Shown here piece after piece: positions 8,720 through 15,685 of a DNA stretch of 64,000 nucleotides. The stretch lies in assembly GCF_042956465.1 (NCBI RefSeq), contig NZ_JBIBGL010000007.1, forward strand, positions 186,001 to 250,000, given 5' to 3'. A program made the position numbers and the translations under genes. This DNA is from Embleya sp042956465. GTDB lineage: Bacteria > Actinomycetota > Actinomycetes > Streptomycetales > Streptomycetaceae. Within the stretch, counting starts at the first letter, position 1. The number at the start of each line of letters is the position of its first letter. The notes beneath the pieces are model-generated. The model did not search any database. It was not told the origin of the DNA and worked only from the letters and a program-made list of their open reading frames with translations.

Positions 8720-9890
8720 GAGAGCGGTGCTCTCGTTTGTGTTCGGCGTCCGCGTCTTGGAGCGACGTGGGATGACGCGCTGTTGCAGACGGTGATTCGG
8801 AGCGGTGCTCTCGTCTGCGCCCCCTGTCTGCAGTTCGAAGCAGCGATGCCAGGGAGCGGCCGTCCGGTACCCGCATCGGAACTCGGGAGCAGTGCTCTCG
8901 TTTGTGGCTGGTGTGCGCGGTTCGGAGCAGTGATGCGCGAGCGGCGTGCGCCTTGGAGATGGTGGCTTGAGAGCGGTGCTCTCGTTTGTGGCTGGTGTGC
9001 GCGGTTCGGAGCAGTGATGCGCGAGCGGCGCGCGCCTTGGAGATGGTGGCTTGAGAGCGATGCTCTCGTTTGTGGCTGGTGTCCGCGGTTCGCAGCAGTG
9101 ATGCGCGAGCGGCGCGCGCCTTCGAGAGCCAGTTGGCTTGAGAGCGATGCTCTCGGTCGTGTCAGGTGCGCACCACAGAGCGGCCATGCGCGAGGGGGCG
9201 GTGCGTCCCCTCGACGCAGGGGCTGGGAGCAGCGCTCTTGGTTGTGATTCGCCGCGTCGGTGGCGCGTGACATGAGCGGCGCCAGCGCGCGTTCCCGGGG
9301 ATACAAGAGCGGTGCTCTCGTTTGTGTCCCGTGTCCGCGATCCGCGATCCGCAGTCCCGAGCCCGCGGTCCCGAGCAGAATTGCGCGAATGGCGGGCCGC
9401 CTTCGCCGCGGCGGATTGAGAGCGGTGCTCTTGGTTGTGGGTGGTGCACGCGACTGGGGGCGGTGGTGCGGGACGGAGCGGTGGCGTGCGTTTCAGAGGT
9501 GGCGTTGCAAGAGCGGTGTTCTCGTTTGTGTCCGGTGCCCGCAGTTTGGAGCGGTGATGCGCAGGTGGGTCTGTCACTGCCCTTTCCAGCGCGGCCGGTT
9601 GAGAGCGGTGCTCTTGGTCGTGCCTGGTGTTCGCGCCTCGGAGCGGTGATCTGATCCAGGACATGAGCGGTGCGGGCATGTTGAGGGTGCTGATCCGAGA
9701 GCGGTGTTCTCGTTGTGGTGCGGTGAGGTGATACGAGGAGAGAGGTGTACTGCTTCGAGAGTGGTGCTCTCGAATGTGTCCCCCGCTCACGCCTTGGGGC
9801 TTGGGGATGTGAGCGTGGTGGTGTGGGAGCGGTGTTCTCGTTTGGGTGGAGTGATGCGAGATCAGTGCTCTCGTTTGGGTGCAGTGCTCT
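8720..9890. repeat. Array of about 15 GAGAGC-N3-GCTCTC palindromes
   Basis: Fifteen copies of a 15-bp dyad with consensus GAGAGCGGTGCTCTC, usually followed by GTTTGTG, start at 8720, 8799, 8885, 8969, 9053, 9140, 9225, 9305, 9418, 9509, 9601, 9697, 9757, 9825 and 9858. A half-site lies near 9880. The first eight are 79-87 bp apart, later ones 33-113 bp. Between many copies lies a second, weaker motif (TTCGGAGCAGTGATGCGCG or similar). No gene lies inside. The last copies abut the TetR start at 9912, so the dyad is probably its operator, multiplied. The spacers are not of CRISPR type. Confidence 0.85.
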
Positions 9891-9911
9891 GGGGTCTGGC
9901 ACACTGGCCGG

Positions 9912-10610
9912 ATGACCGGAGCCACGCGCACGGCGCGCGATCGTGCCAGAGCCGAACTCGCCCACGAGATCAAGGCGGCCGCGCGTCGTCACCTCGCCGC
10001 CGAGGGCGCCCAGCAGCTGTCGTTGCGCGCCGTCGCCCGCGAGCTCGGCATGGCCTCGTCCGCGCTGTATCGGTACTTCCCGAGCCGCGACGACCTCCTG
10101 ACCGCGCTGATCGTCGACGCGTACAACGCGGTGGGCGAACGGGCCGAGCGCGCCGTCGAGGCCGCGGCCCCCGCCGAGCACCCCCGCGCGGCCTGGCGCG
10201 GGCTGTGCGACGCCGTTCGCGACTGGGCGCGAGCGCATCCGCACGAGTACGCGCTCATCTACGGCTCCCCGGTCCCCGGCTATCAGGCGCCGGAACACAC
10301 CCTGGCCCCCTTCGCACGCGTCCCGTTCGCGCTCCTGCGCATCCTGCGTGACTCGGGCCAGGACTTTGCCCGCCCCTCCGGCGCATCCGCCCTCCCCGGC
10401 CCACTCGCCGCGCAACTACAAACGGTGGTGGAGGCGAGCGGGTTGGACGTGCCGCCGCAGGTCCTGGCCCGAGCCCTGTTCGCCTGGACCGGCGTGTTCG
10501 GCATCGTCAGCTTCGAACTGTTCGGCCAACTCGCAGGCAGCGTCGACCCCGCCGACCCGTTCTTCGCGTACGCCGTCGAGCGGCACGCCGACCTGCTCGG
10601 ACTGGCTTGA
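9912..10610 (+). CDS. TetR/AcrR family regulator
   Basis: A 232-residue repressor. The N-terminal TetR helix-turn-helix is clear: L-S-L-R-A-V-A-R-E-L-G-M then S-S-A-L-Y-R-Y-F-P-S-R-D-D-L-L (residues about 37-65). The remainder is an all-helical ligand-binding domain with a WHG-type segment near residue 110. The start is the ATG at 9912. An in-frame ATG at 9879 was rejected because it would place coding sequence over the operator half-site. There is no ribosome site and the start follows promoter-like sequence closely, so the mRNA may be leaderless. It sits directly beside the 15-site palindrome array, which it most likely binds. Confidence 0.9.
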   Translation: MTGATRTARDRARAELAHEIKAAARRHLAAEGAQQLSLRAVARELGMASSALYRYFPSRDDLLTALIVDAYNAVGERAERAVEAAAPAEHPRAAWRGLCDAVRDWARAHPHEYALIYGSPVPGYQAPEHTLAPFARVPFALLRILRDSGQDFARPSGASALPGPLAAQLQTVVEASGLDVPPQVLARALFAWTGVFGIVSFELFGQLAGSVDPADPFFAYAVERHADLLGLA

Positions 10611-10615
10611 TCCCG

Positions 10616-11206
10616 ATGGGCCGTCTCTCCCGTGCGCAGGTCCTGGACGCCGCGCTCGCGCTTGCCGATCGGGACGGTATCGGCAAGTTGTCGATGCGTC
10701 GGATCGGGGCCGAGCTCGGCGTCGAGGCGATGACCCTGTACCACTACGTTCCGAACAAGGACGCCGTCCTGGACGGCCTGGTCGAGCGGATCGTCGCGAG
10801 TGTGTCGCCGGAGCCGGCCGGGCCGCGTTCGGTGTGGCTCGCCGAATTCGCCCAGGCGTTCCGTGCCGAACTGCTGCGCCACCCGGCGGTCGTCCCGCTC
10901 GTGGCCACACGTCCGGTCGCCACACCGAACGCCTTGGCCGCCGTCGAACGCGCCGCCGCGGCACTGGTGGATGAGGGCTTCGCGCCGCTGCGAGCCTGCC
11001 AACTGCTCAACGCGATAACCACGTTCGTGATCGGGCACACGTTGGCGGAGCTGGATCCGGCCGACTCGCCACCGCGGACCACCCCCGGGGACGTTGCCGA
11101 ACTTCCCTGTATCGCGGCGGCGTTGGCGGAAGGTCTTGGCACGCAGGCCGACCACGACGAACGGTTCGGGTTGGCGATCACGGCGCTGCTGGCAGGTATC
11201 GCGTAG
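10616..11206 (+). CDS. TetR family regulator (TetR C-terminal class)
   Basis: A 196-residue regulator. The DNA-binding helices are L-S-M-R-R-I-G-A-E-L-G-V and M-T-L-Y-H-Y-V-P-N-K-D-A-V-L (residues about 24-52), the form typical of TetR proteins that control efflux pumps. The C-terminal part carries the helical pattern of the TetR tetracycline-type ligand domain. The start is the ATG at 10616; an in-frame TTG at 10607 overlaps the stop of the preceding TetR gene by four bases, and either start implies translational coupling. No efflux gene is adjacent, so its target is unknown. Confidence 0.85.
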   Translation: MGRLSRAQVLDAALALADRDGIGKLSMRRIGAELGVEAMTLYHYVPNKDAVLDGLVERIVASVSPEPAGPRSVWLAEFAQAFRAELLRHPAVVPLVATRPVATPNALAAVERAAAALVDEGFAPLRACQLLNAITTFVIGHTLAELDPADSPPRTTPGDVAELPCIAAALAEGLGTQADHDERFGLAITALLAGIA

Positions 11207-11334
11207 GTGCCCCGGTCGGCCGGACACACGAATCGGCCGCCCCCGGATCGGATCCGCCCGCCGCGGGGCCGCCGCCCTGTCCCCGCCCCCGCCGCCGTGC
11301 CGTGCCGAGTAGGGCCCCGCCGAACCGCGCCGAA

Positions 11335-11697
11335 CTACGCCTGCGTCAGTACCACGGCCGTGCCGTACGCGCAGATCTCCGTTCCGTTGCCCGCGTCGGT
11401 GACGTCGTACCGCATCGCCAGGATCGCGTTGGCTCCCCGGCCGCGGGCCTGTTCCACGAGTCGTTCGGCGGCCTCCGTACGGCTTTGCACGAGGGTCTTG
11501 GTGAGGCCGCGGAGTTCGCCGCCGACCATCGACTTGAGGCCCGCGCCGAGTTGGCTGCCGATGTTGCGGGAGCGCACGGTCAGGCCGAAGACTTCGCCGA
11601 TCACCCGCTGCACCCGGTAGCCCGGTACGTCGTTGGTGGTGATCACGAGTACGTCGGGGTTGTCGGGCGCGCCGCCGTACGCATCGAGATCGCTCAT
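11335..11697 (-). CDS. YbjQ/UPF0145 family protein
   Basis: A 120-residue protein of the heavy-metal-binding-like YbjQ family. Recognisable parts are V-L-V-I-T-T-N-D-V-P-G-Y (about residues 15-26), V-I-G-E-V-F-G-L-T-V-R-S, and the conserved end A-N-A-I-L-A-M-R-Y-D-V followed by E-I-C-A-Y-G-T-A-V. The family forms small beta-rich oligomers of unproven function. The ATG at 11697 follows GGAGG. Frames extending upstream to 12114 run antisense over the neighbouring VOC gene and were not used. The two genes are divergent across about 210 bases. Confidence 0.85.
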   Translation of the reverse strand: MSDLDAYGGAPDNPDVLVITTNDVPGYRVQRVIGEVFGLTVRSRNIGSQLGAGLKSMVGGELRGLTKTLVQSRTEAAERLVEQARGRGANAILAMRYDVTDAGNGTEICAYGTAVVLTQA

Positions 11698-11907
11698 CTC
11701 GGCCTCCGGAATCTGGAAAACGCGGATATCGGGAATCGGGTGTCGCGGAACGGGAATCCGTTGTGTCCTGTGCAGCCTCGCCCCGTACAGGTGGCCGCCG
11801 GGGAGCCGTTCCACACGTATGTCACCGGTTCGGCGGATGCGTAGGATCCTCGGCCCACGGCTCGCGCGGCGCGTGTCGATCCGCCGTTCGGGTCCCGACT
11901 CGGAGGT

Positions 11908-12288
11908 ATGTACGCGAGTTCGCACATTCTGCATGTCACCGTCGACTGCGCCGATCCGTACGCGCCGGCCTCGTTCTGGAGCCGGGTCCTGGACAGCCCG
12001 CTCGGTCCGGACGACCGCGCGGGCGATCCCGAGGCGGTGGTGCTCCTGCCCAAGGATCCGACGCTGCTCTTCCTCCAGGTTCCGGAGGAGAAGGCCGGCA
12101 AGAACCGACCGCACCTGGATCTGCGTCCGGCCCGTCCGCGCGACGAGGAGGTGGAACGGGTCCTGGGCCTGGGCGCCCGGATGGTCGCCGATCTGCGCAA
12201 CCCGGACGGGGCGGGGTGGGTCGTTCCGGCCGATCCGGAGGGCAACGAGTTCTGCGTCGTGCGCAGTGCGGCGGAGCGCGGGGAGTAG
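11908..12288 (+). CDS. VOC (glyoxalase-like) family protein
   Basis: A 126-residue protein with the beta-alpha-beta-beta-beta layout of one vicinal-oxygen-chelate module pair. The N-terminal H-I-L-H-V-T-V-D-C strand is followed by A-S-F-W-S-R-V-L, then K-N-R-P-H-L-D-L-R, and the ending D-P-E-G-N-E-F-C-V-V (residues about 108-118), the hallmark of glyoxalase-like proteins. The ATG at 11908 has GGAGG immediately upstream. Members include dioxygenases, isomerases and resistance proteins; no specific activity can be assigned. Confidence 0.85.
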   Translation: MYASSHILHVTVDCADPYAPASFWSRVLDSPLGPDDRAGDPEAVVLLPKDPTLLFLQVPEEKAGKNRPHLDLRPARPRDEEVERVLGLGARMVADLRNPDGAGWVVPADPEGNEFCVVRSAAERGE

Positions 12289-12374
12289 CGCGGGGAGGTC
12301 GGGTGGATGGCGGTTGCGTGGAGAGCCTGGTGGGTGGCGGGCCTGGTGGGCTGTGGGGTGACGCCTTGACCATT

Positions 12375-12443
12375 CTTACGCTGTAAGGCAAGCTGTTCTC
12401 GCGTCGCACTTACACCGTAAGTGCGACGCCCTTACGATGTACG
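12375..12443. promoter_or_regulatory. Three tandem TetR-type operators
   Basis: CTTACGCTGTAAG (12375-12387), CTTACACCGTAAG (12409-12421) and CTTACGATGTACG (12431-12443) are variants of one dyad. The middle copy extends to a perfect 13-bp inverted repeat (12401-12413 with 12417-12429). They end 26 bases before the ATG at 12469, where a repressor would block the promoter. CTTAC-N3-GTAAG fits TetR-family operators in general. Confidence 0.7.
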
Positions 12444-12468
12444 GCAATGGCCGAAGGGGACGGGAAAC

Positions 12469-12789
12469 ATGCTGATCGGGGCGATGGTACGGCGGCTCAA
12501 CGACGGCGTGGACTACGCGACGTTCCGCGAAGCGTGGCTCCCGGACGAGCAATTCACGGGCGATCCGCGGCGGGTGCTCAGCGCGATCGATCTGGCCGAC
12601 CCGCAACAGCTCATGACGGTCGCCTTGATCGACGCGACCCCCGAGCAGATCCCCGAGTGGGTCGACCGGATCGGGGCGAGCGAGCAGCGGCGCGCCGAGC
12701 GGATCAAGGGCCTGGTGGGCCCATGGCAGCTCAACAGCACGTACCGGATCGTCGCCGACGACGACTTCGCCCTGCCGATCAGGCGCTGA
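12469..12789 (+). CDS. Conserved small protein, operator-controlled
   Basis: A 106-residue soluble protein starting MLIGAMVRRL. It has the alternation of short strands and amphipathic helices of a ferredoxin-like alpha/beta fold (strand 1-9, helix 15-25, strand 38-45, helix 62-85). I do not recognise the family; dimeric alpha/beta-barrel proteins such as small monooxygenases are one possibility. The ATG at 12469 was preferred over 12421 because the longer frame would run through the operators and because AAGGGG lies upstream. The three tandem palindromes imply control by a TetR-type repressor, perhaps one of the two encoded at 9912 and 10616, though their dyads differ from the array dyad. Confidence 0.65.
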   Translation: MLIGAMVRRLNDGVDYATFREAWLPDEQFTGDPRRVLSAIDLADPQQLMTVALIDATPEQIPEWVDRIGASEQRRAERIKGLVGPWQLNSTYRIVADDDFALPIRR

Positions 12790-13075
12790 GGCCGAGGACA
12801 CGGCCCGGCCCGGGACCGTCCCCGACCCTGCCGGGGCCGCGACCCGGGGCGGCTCCATCCGGATGCCGAGCGGTCGGGGCGCCGGCCTTGGCCTCGACCT
12901 TGGTGCCGGTCTCGGTATGGCCTCTGCTCCGCTCGCGGCCCGGCCTCGGCCGGCCACCGCTGCGCTGCGCCGGCCGCCTCGGGCGCCGCCCTCGTTCCGC
13001 AGCCACCCGGCGGATACCTCGCACCCGACCGAAAACCGTTGTCCCGTACTGATGTTCCACTGCTAGCGTCGCGGC

Positions 13076-13822
13076 GTGGCGAAATTGAACCAGATCATCG
13101 CGGTGGAGAAGGGCGTCAAGACCAAGTCCTTCCAGGAGTTGACGGACGCTCATCAGCGGGTCCAGAAGGGCGCGTTGTTGTCCGGCATCTCGCGTACCTA
13201 CCAGCCCAAGGACGAAGAGGGCGAGCAACTTCCGCCCGAGTCGACCCGGGTGCAGGTCAAGGGCGAGGAGGTGCTGCGCTCCGTCACCGGTACGCTCACC
13301 CGCCTTTTCGACGTGACCGCGACGAAGGACTGGGCCAACTGCGAGGCGCGCGCCGACGTGGTCGTCGACGGGGCGCCGCTGCTGCGCGACGTGCCGGTGT
13401 CGTACCTGCTCTTCCTGGAGAAGCAGTTGGTCGACGTGCACACCTTCGTGCGCAAGCTGCCGGTCCTGGACGCCGCCGAGACGTGGACGCTCGACCCCTC
13501 CACGGACTCCTGGCGGACCGAGCCGGTGCGTACCGTGCGGACCAAGAAGGTGCCGCGCAACCACGTCAAGGCCGAGGCGACTGAACACCACCCGGCCCAG
13601 GTGGAGATGTACTTCGAGGACATCGCCGCGGGCTACTGGACCACGGTCAAGTTCTCCGGCGCGCTGCCCGCTCGTCGGGTGAACGAACTCGTCGACCGGG
13701 TCGAGAAGTTGCAGCGCGCGGTGAAGTTCGCCCGCGAGGAGGCCAACGGCGCGGACGTGACGGACCGTCTCGTCGGTGACGCGGTGTTCGGCTACCTGCT
13801 CGGCAACGGCCACGGCGGGTAG
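13076..13822 (+). CDS. Conserved protein next to permuted tRNA genes (DUF7873-like)
   Basis: A 248-residue cytoplasmic protein beginning with GTG at 13076 (VAKLNQIIAVEKGVK). It has no signal peptide and no membrane segment. It alternates charged helices (K-S-F-Q-E-L-T-D-A-H-Q-R-V) with beta segments and has a basic patch R-T-K-K-V-P-R-N-H-V-K near residue 160. I recognise it as a conserved actinobacterial family of unknown function, with DUF7873 the likely label from memory. Its stop is followed after 11 bases by a strong hairpin and then by two tRNA-like genes in permuted order. A role in making or using those RNAs is an attractive but unproved inference. Confidence 0.7.
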   Translation: MAKLNQIIAVEKGVKTKSFQELTDAHQRVQKGALLSGISRTYQPKDEEGEQLPPESTRVQVKGEEVLRSVTGTLTRLFDVTATKDWANCEARADVVVDGAPLLRDVPVSYLLFLEKQLVDVHTFVRKLPVLDAAETWTLDPSTDSWRTEPVRTVRTKKVPRNHVKAEATEHHPAQVEMYFEDIAAGYWTTVKFSGALPARRVNELVDRVEKLQRAVKFAREEANGADVTDRLVGDAVFGYLLGNGHGG

Positions 13823-13833
13823 CATTCGAGAAT

Positions 13834-13855
13834 CCCCCGGCCGGAGGGCCGGGGG
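13834..13855 (+). terminator. Hairpin after 13076-13822 gene
   Basis: CCCCCGGCC (13834-13842) and GGCCGGGGG (13847-13855) form a 9-bp stem with a GGAG loop. There is no T run. It could be a terminator, a processing site, or the first element of the RNA region, since two more small hairpins follow at once (GCGC-GAGGA-GCGC at 13857-13869 and AAGCT/AGCTT at 13870-13887). Confidence 0.5.
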
Positions 13856-13898
13856 TGCGCGAGGAGCGCAAGCTGAAACTGAAGCTTGTCGTGACGAA

Positions 13899-13984
13899 CG
13901 CGGGTAACGGTGGAGGTTCGAACCCTCCTCCCGGCACCACGAGCCGGGATGGCCCAATACGGCAGAGGCAGCCCGCGATGAATC
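13899..13984 (+). tRNA. Putative circularly permuted tRNA gene 1 (3' half first)
   Basis: The tRNA 3' half comes first: anticodon-stem strand CGCGGGT (13899-13905), T arm GGAGG-TTCGAAC-CCTCC (13912-13928), acceptor strand TCCCGGC (13929-13935), then ACCA. Only CGA separates this from a 5' half: acceptor GCCGGGA (13943-13949), T8 G9, D arm GCC...GGC (13952-13969) with a GG-containing loop, A26, anticodon-stem strand GCCCGCG (13971-13977) and loop bases ATGAA. The acceptor strands pair 7/7 and the anticodon strands 7/7 (one G-U). The anticodon is not firm; GAA (Phe) is suggested. The halves would have to be joined in the anticodon loop. Confidence 0.6.
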
Positions 13985-14046
13985 TCAGACTCTTGCTCCA
14001 GACTCAGCATCGCCGCCCATCGCCGGATCGACCGGACGGGGCTCCA

Positions 14047-14125
14047 GTCGTCGGTTGCTGGTTCGACTCCAGCCCGGGCCGCTCGTGGCCTGGTAGTTCA
14101 AAGGTAGAACGCGACGACTTTCAAG
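14047..14125 (+). tRNA. Putative circularly permuted tRNA gene 2 (3' half first)
   Basis: Same order as the neighbour. The 3' half has anticodon-stem strand GTCGTCG (14047-14053), variable GTT, T arm GCTGG-TTCGACT-CCAGC (14057-14073) and acceptor strand CCGGGCC (14074-14080). A six-base linker GCTCGT leads to the 5' half: acceptor GGCCTGG (14087-14093), TA, D arm GTTC-AAAGGTA-GAAC (14096-14110), and CGACGA followed by the canonical anticodon loop CTTTCAA (14118-14124). The acceptor pairs 7/7 (one G-U) and the anticodon stem 6-7 bp. The loop reads UUC, suggesting tRNA-Glu. CCA is not encoded. Confidence 0.6.
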
Positions 14126-14152
14126 ACGACCCTGGTCCTTAAACGTGCCGGC

Positions 14153-14224
14153 GTGCCCGATGGGGTGGCACAGCGGGCCTCCGCGGGCAGGCTAGACCCG
14201 CGGAGGCCCACCAATTCCGGGCAC
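14153..14224 (+). ncRNA. Rod-like structured RNA or terminator after tRNA halves
   Basis: GTGCCCG (14153-14159) pairs with CGGGCAC (14218-14224). Inside, GGGCCTCCGCGGG (14175-14187) pairs perfectly with CCCGCGGAGGCCC (14197-14209) around a nine-base loop. The outer helix has tRNA acceptor length, but no T arm or D arm can be drawn, so it is not called a tRNA. It may be a bidirectional terminator for the RNA region and the convergent gene ending at 14250, or a stable small RNA. Confidence 0.45.
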
Positions 14225-14249
14225 CGGGCGGAATCAATCCCGGGCGGAA

Positions 14250-14993
14250 TCAATCCACAGTGGCCAACTCGCGCCAACGGGCCAGGACTTCTCGGTCTCC
14301 GTCGAGTCGGCAGCCGGTGGTGTCGGCCCGGTTCCAGACCAGTAGGTAGAGCTTCTCGGCGGGGCCCGAGACGGTGAGGTCGGCGGCGCCGGCGCCCGAC
14401 TCCACCCGCCGTGCGTCGGTGCCGATCCGCATCGTCCAGGCGGCGTCGTTGTCGTCGGGGGCGATTGCGATGTTCAGCGGCGGGTCGGCGACGAGGTTGC
14501 GCCCGGGCCGGGACAGGAAGCCGGCCAGCAGCTCGTCGATGCCGTCCGCGGCGAAATCCGCGGGCACGGTGGACGGCACACCGGCCGCGAGTTCGGCGTC
14601 GACGCGGTGTACGGCGGTCTCGTGCGCTTGGCGCCGGGCCCAGAAGGCGAGCGCGGACGGCGCCTCGAAGAAGGTCCACGCCGGGGTGTCCGGAGTGGCC
14701 GTGGTGAGGGTCTTCAGCAGATCCGTGTGCGTGGTCCGGTACCAGTCGAGCAGTTCGTCGTCGCCCGGCGCCTGGAAGAGCGTCGCCGTGTCGTCTCGGC
14801 TCGGGCGCGTGGTGTTCCCCGATCGCATGACGAAGGCGGCCCAGCGATGCACGCCGCCCAAGTGTCCGAGCAGGTCCCGGATTCGCCAATCGGGGCAACT
14901 CGGTACGGGCGCGTCCAGGCCGGTGCGCTCGGCCGTACGGGCGAGCAACTCGCCGTCGGCGCGCAGGATGTCGAGGTGAGTGGCAATGTCCAT
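14250..14993 (-). CDS. Mycothiol-dependent maleylpyruvate isomerase-family protein
   Basis: A 247-residue two-domain protein of the MDMPI/DinB-like group found in mycothiol-producing actinobacteria. The N-terminal four-helix bundle contains R-D-L-L-G-H-L-G-G-V-H-R-W (residues about 39-51) with the first metal-ligand His. The matching H-E-T-A-V-H-R-V-D motif (about 123-131) gives the E-x3-H ligands of the zinc site. A sterol-carrier-like C-terminal domain follows (L-T-V-S-G-P-A-E-K-L-Y near residue 207). Family members use mycothiol as thiol cofactor; the real substrate is often unknown. The ATG at 14993 begins a well-conserved start MDIATHLDIL. Confidence 0.85.
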   Translation of the reverse strand: MDIATHLDILRADGELLARTAERTGLDAPVPSCPDWRIRDLLGHLGGVHRWAAFVMRSGNTTRPSRDDTATLFQAPGDDELLDWYRTTHTDLLKTLTTATPDTPAWTFFEAPSALAFWARRQAHETAVHRVDAELAAGVPSTVPADFAADGIDELLAGFLSRPGRNLVADPPLNIAIAPDDNDAAWTMRIGTDARRVESGAGAADLTVSGPAEKLYLLVWNRADTTGCRLDGDREVLARWRELATVD

Positions 14994-15092
14994 CCGGTCA
15001 CGCTCTCACGCGGGCTCGGAGGGGTACAGGTCGTCTGCGGGTCGGAGCAAAGGGATACGACGTTCGCCCGACGGGTCCTATGCTGGGGTGCG

Positions 15093-15575
15093 ATGGGTAG
15101 CTTCGGTGTATATGTCGTCGCCCGATCGGCGTGGCCCCTGTTGGAACTGCCGGCCGTACAGCAGGCCGGAGGCGAACCGCGCTGGTCGGCTCGCGACGGA
15201 GACTGGCAGGTTCTGCTGCTTTCGTCGGGGCTGGACCCGGGTCCGTCGTTGATGGCGGACACGGAGGCGCCGGTGTTGACGGCCGACGTGGTGTCCGGCC
15301 ATTTCGCGATGATCGACGCGCAGAGTCCGCGCGGTGGCGACGTCTGGCATTGTGCGCTGGCGCCGCGCGCGGCCAGGTCGTACGCGCTCGACCCGGAACT
15401 CGGCCCGCCACCGGAACGGGTGGTCCCGCACGCCGTCGGCTGGGCCCGCGAGGCGGGGCTCACGCCGGACGAGGCCGCCCTGGACACCACGCTGCGCGCG
15501 GAGGGCACACCGGACGAGCTGCTGCGGGCCTTTCTGGACGCGTTGGGCTTTCGCTTCGTGGTGGAGGGAGGGTAG
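15093..15575 (+). CDS. Hypothetical protein, streptomycete type
   Basis: A 160-residue soluble protein with starting residues MGSFGVYVVARSAW. Strand-rich segments (W-Q-V-L-L-L-S-S-G and A-P-V-L-T-A-D-V-V-S-G-H-F) are followed by a helical C-terminus (P-D-E-L-L-R-A-F-L-D-A-L-G-F). It resembles uncharacterised proteins common in Streptomyces; no catalytic motif stands out. The ATG at 15093 was chosen over the long upstream frame, which is antisense to the isomerase gene. It is divergent from that gene over about 100 bases. Confidence 0.6.
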   Translation: MGSFGVYVVARSAWPLLELPAVQQAGGEPRWSARDGDWQVLLLSSGLDPGPSLMADTEAPVLTADVVSGHFAMIDAQSPRGGDVWHCALAPRAARSYALDPELGPPPERVVPHAVGWAREAGLTPDEAALDTTLRAEGTPDELLRAFLDALGFRFVVEGG

Positions 15576-15685
15576 CCGGGGCGGAGCGGGGGATCGAGGC
15601 GATGAGTGGGCGGCTCGGAGGTGGGCCGGGGGCGGCGGGCTGCGGTATGGCGGGTGGTGTCGGGGGCGGCGTGTGTAATGGAGGG

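Noticed and set aside
8720..9890. CRISPR array
   Set aside because: The repeated part is a 15-bp dyad with degenerate copies and unequal spacing (33-113 bp). Spacers share a second motif, and no cas genes are present.
8687..9973. Minus-strand frame of 428 codons with repeating N-E-S-T-A-L text
   Set aside because: The repeat is the translation of the palindrome array. There is no ribosome site, and other frames of the array also stay open and give different repeats.
13848..13939. A normal-order tRNA using GCCGGGG (13848-13854) as acceptor 5' strand for TCCCGGC
   Set aside because: The pairing is possible, but the D loop would have five bases without GG and the anticodon loop eight bases without U33. 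The downstream GCCGGGA gives a better acceptor and proper D and anticodon parts.
13975..14046. Permuted group I intron as explanation for tRNA half order
   Set aside because: Only about 70 bases separate the units and no intron core pairing could be drawn; group I introns need more sequence on both sides.
14153..14224. A third tRNA (acceptor-like 7-bp outer stem)
   Set aside because: No T arm, no D arm, and a 13-bp inner stem with a nine-base loop lacking U33.
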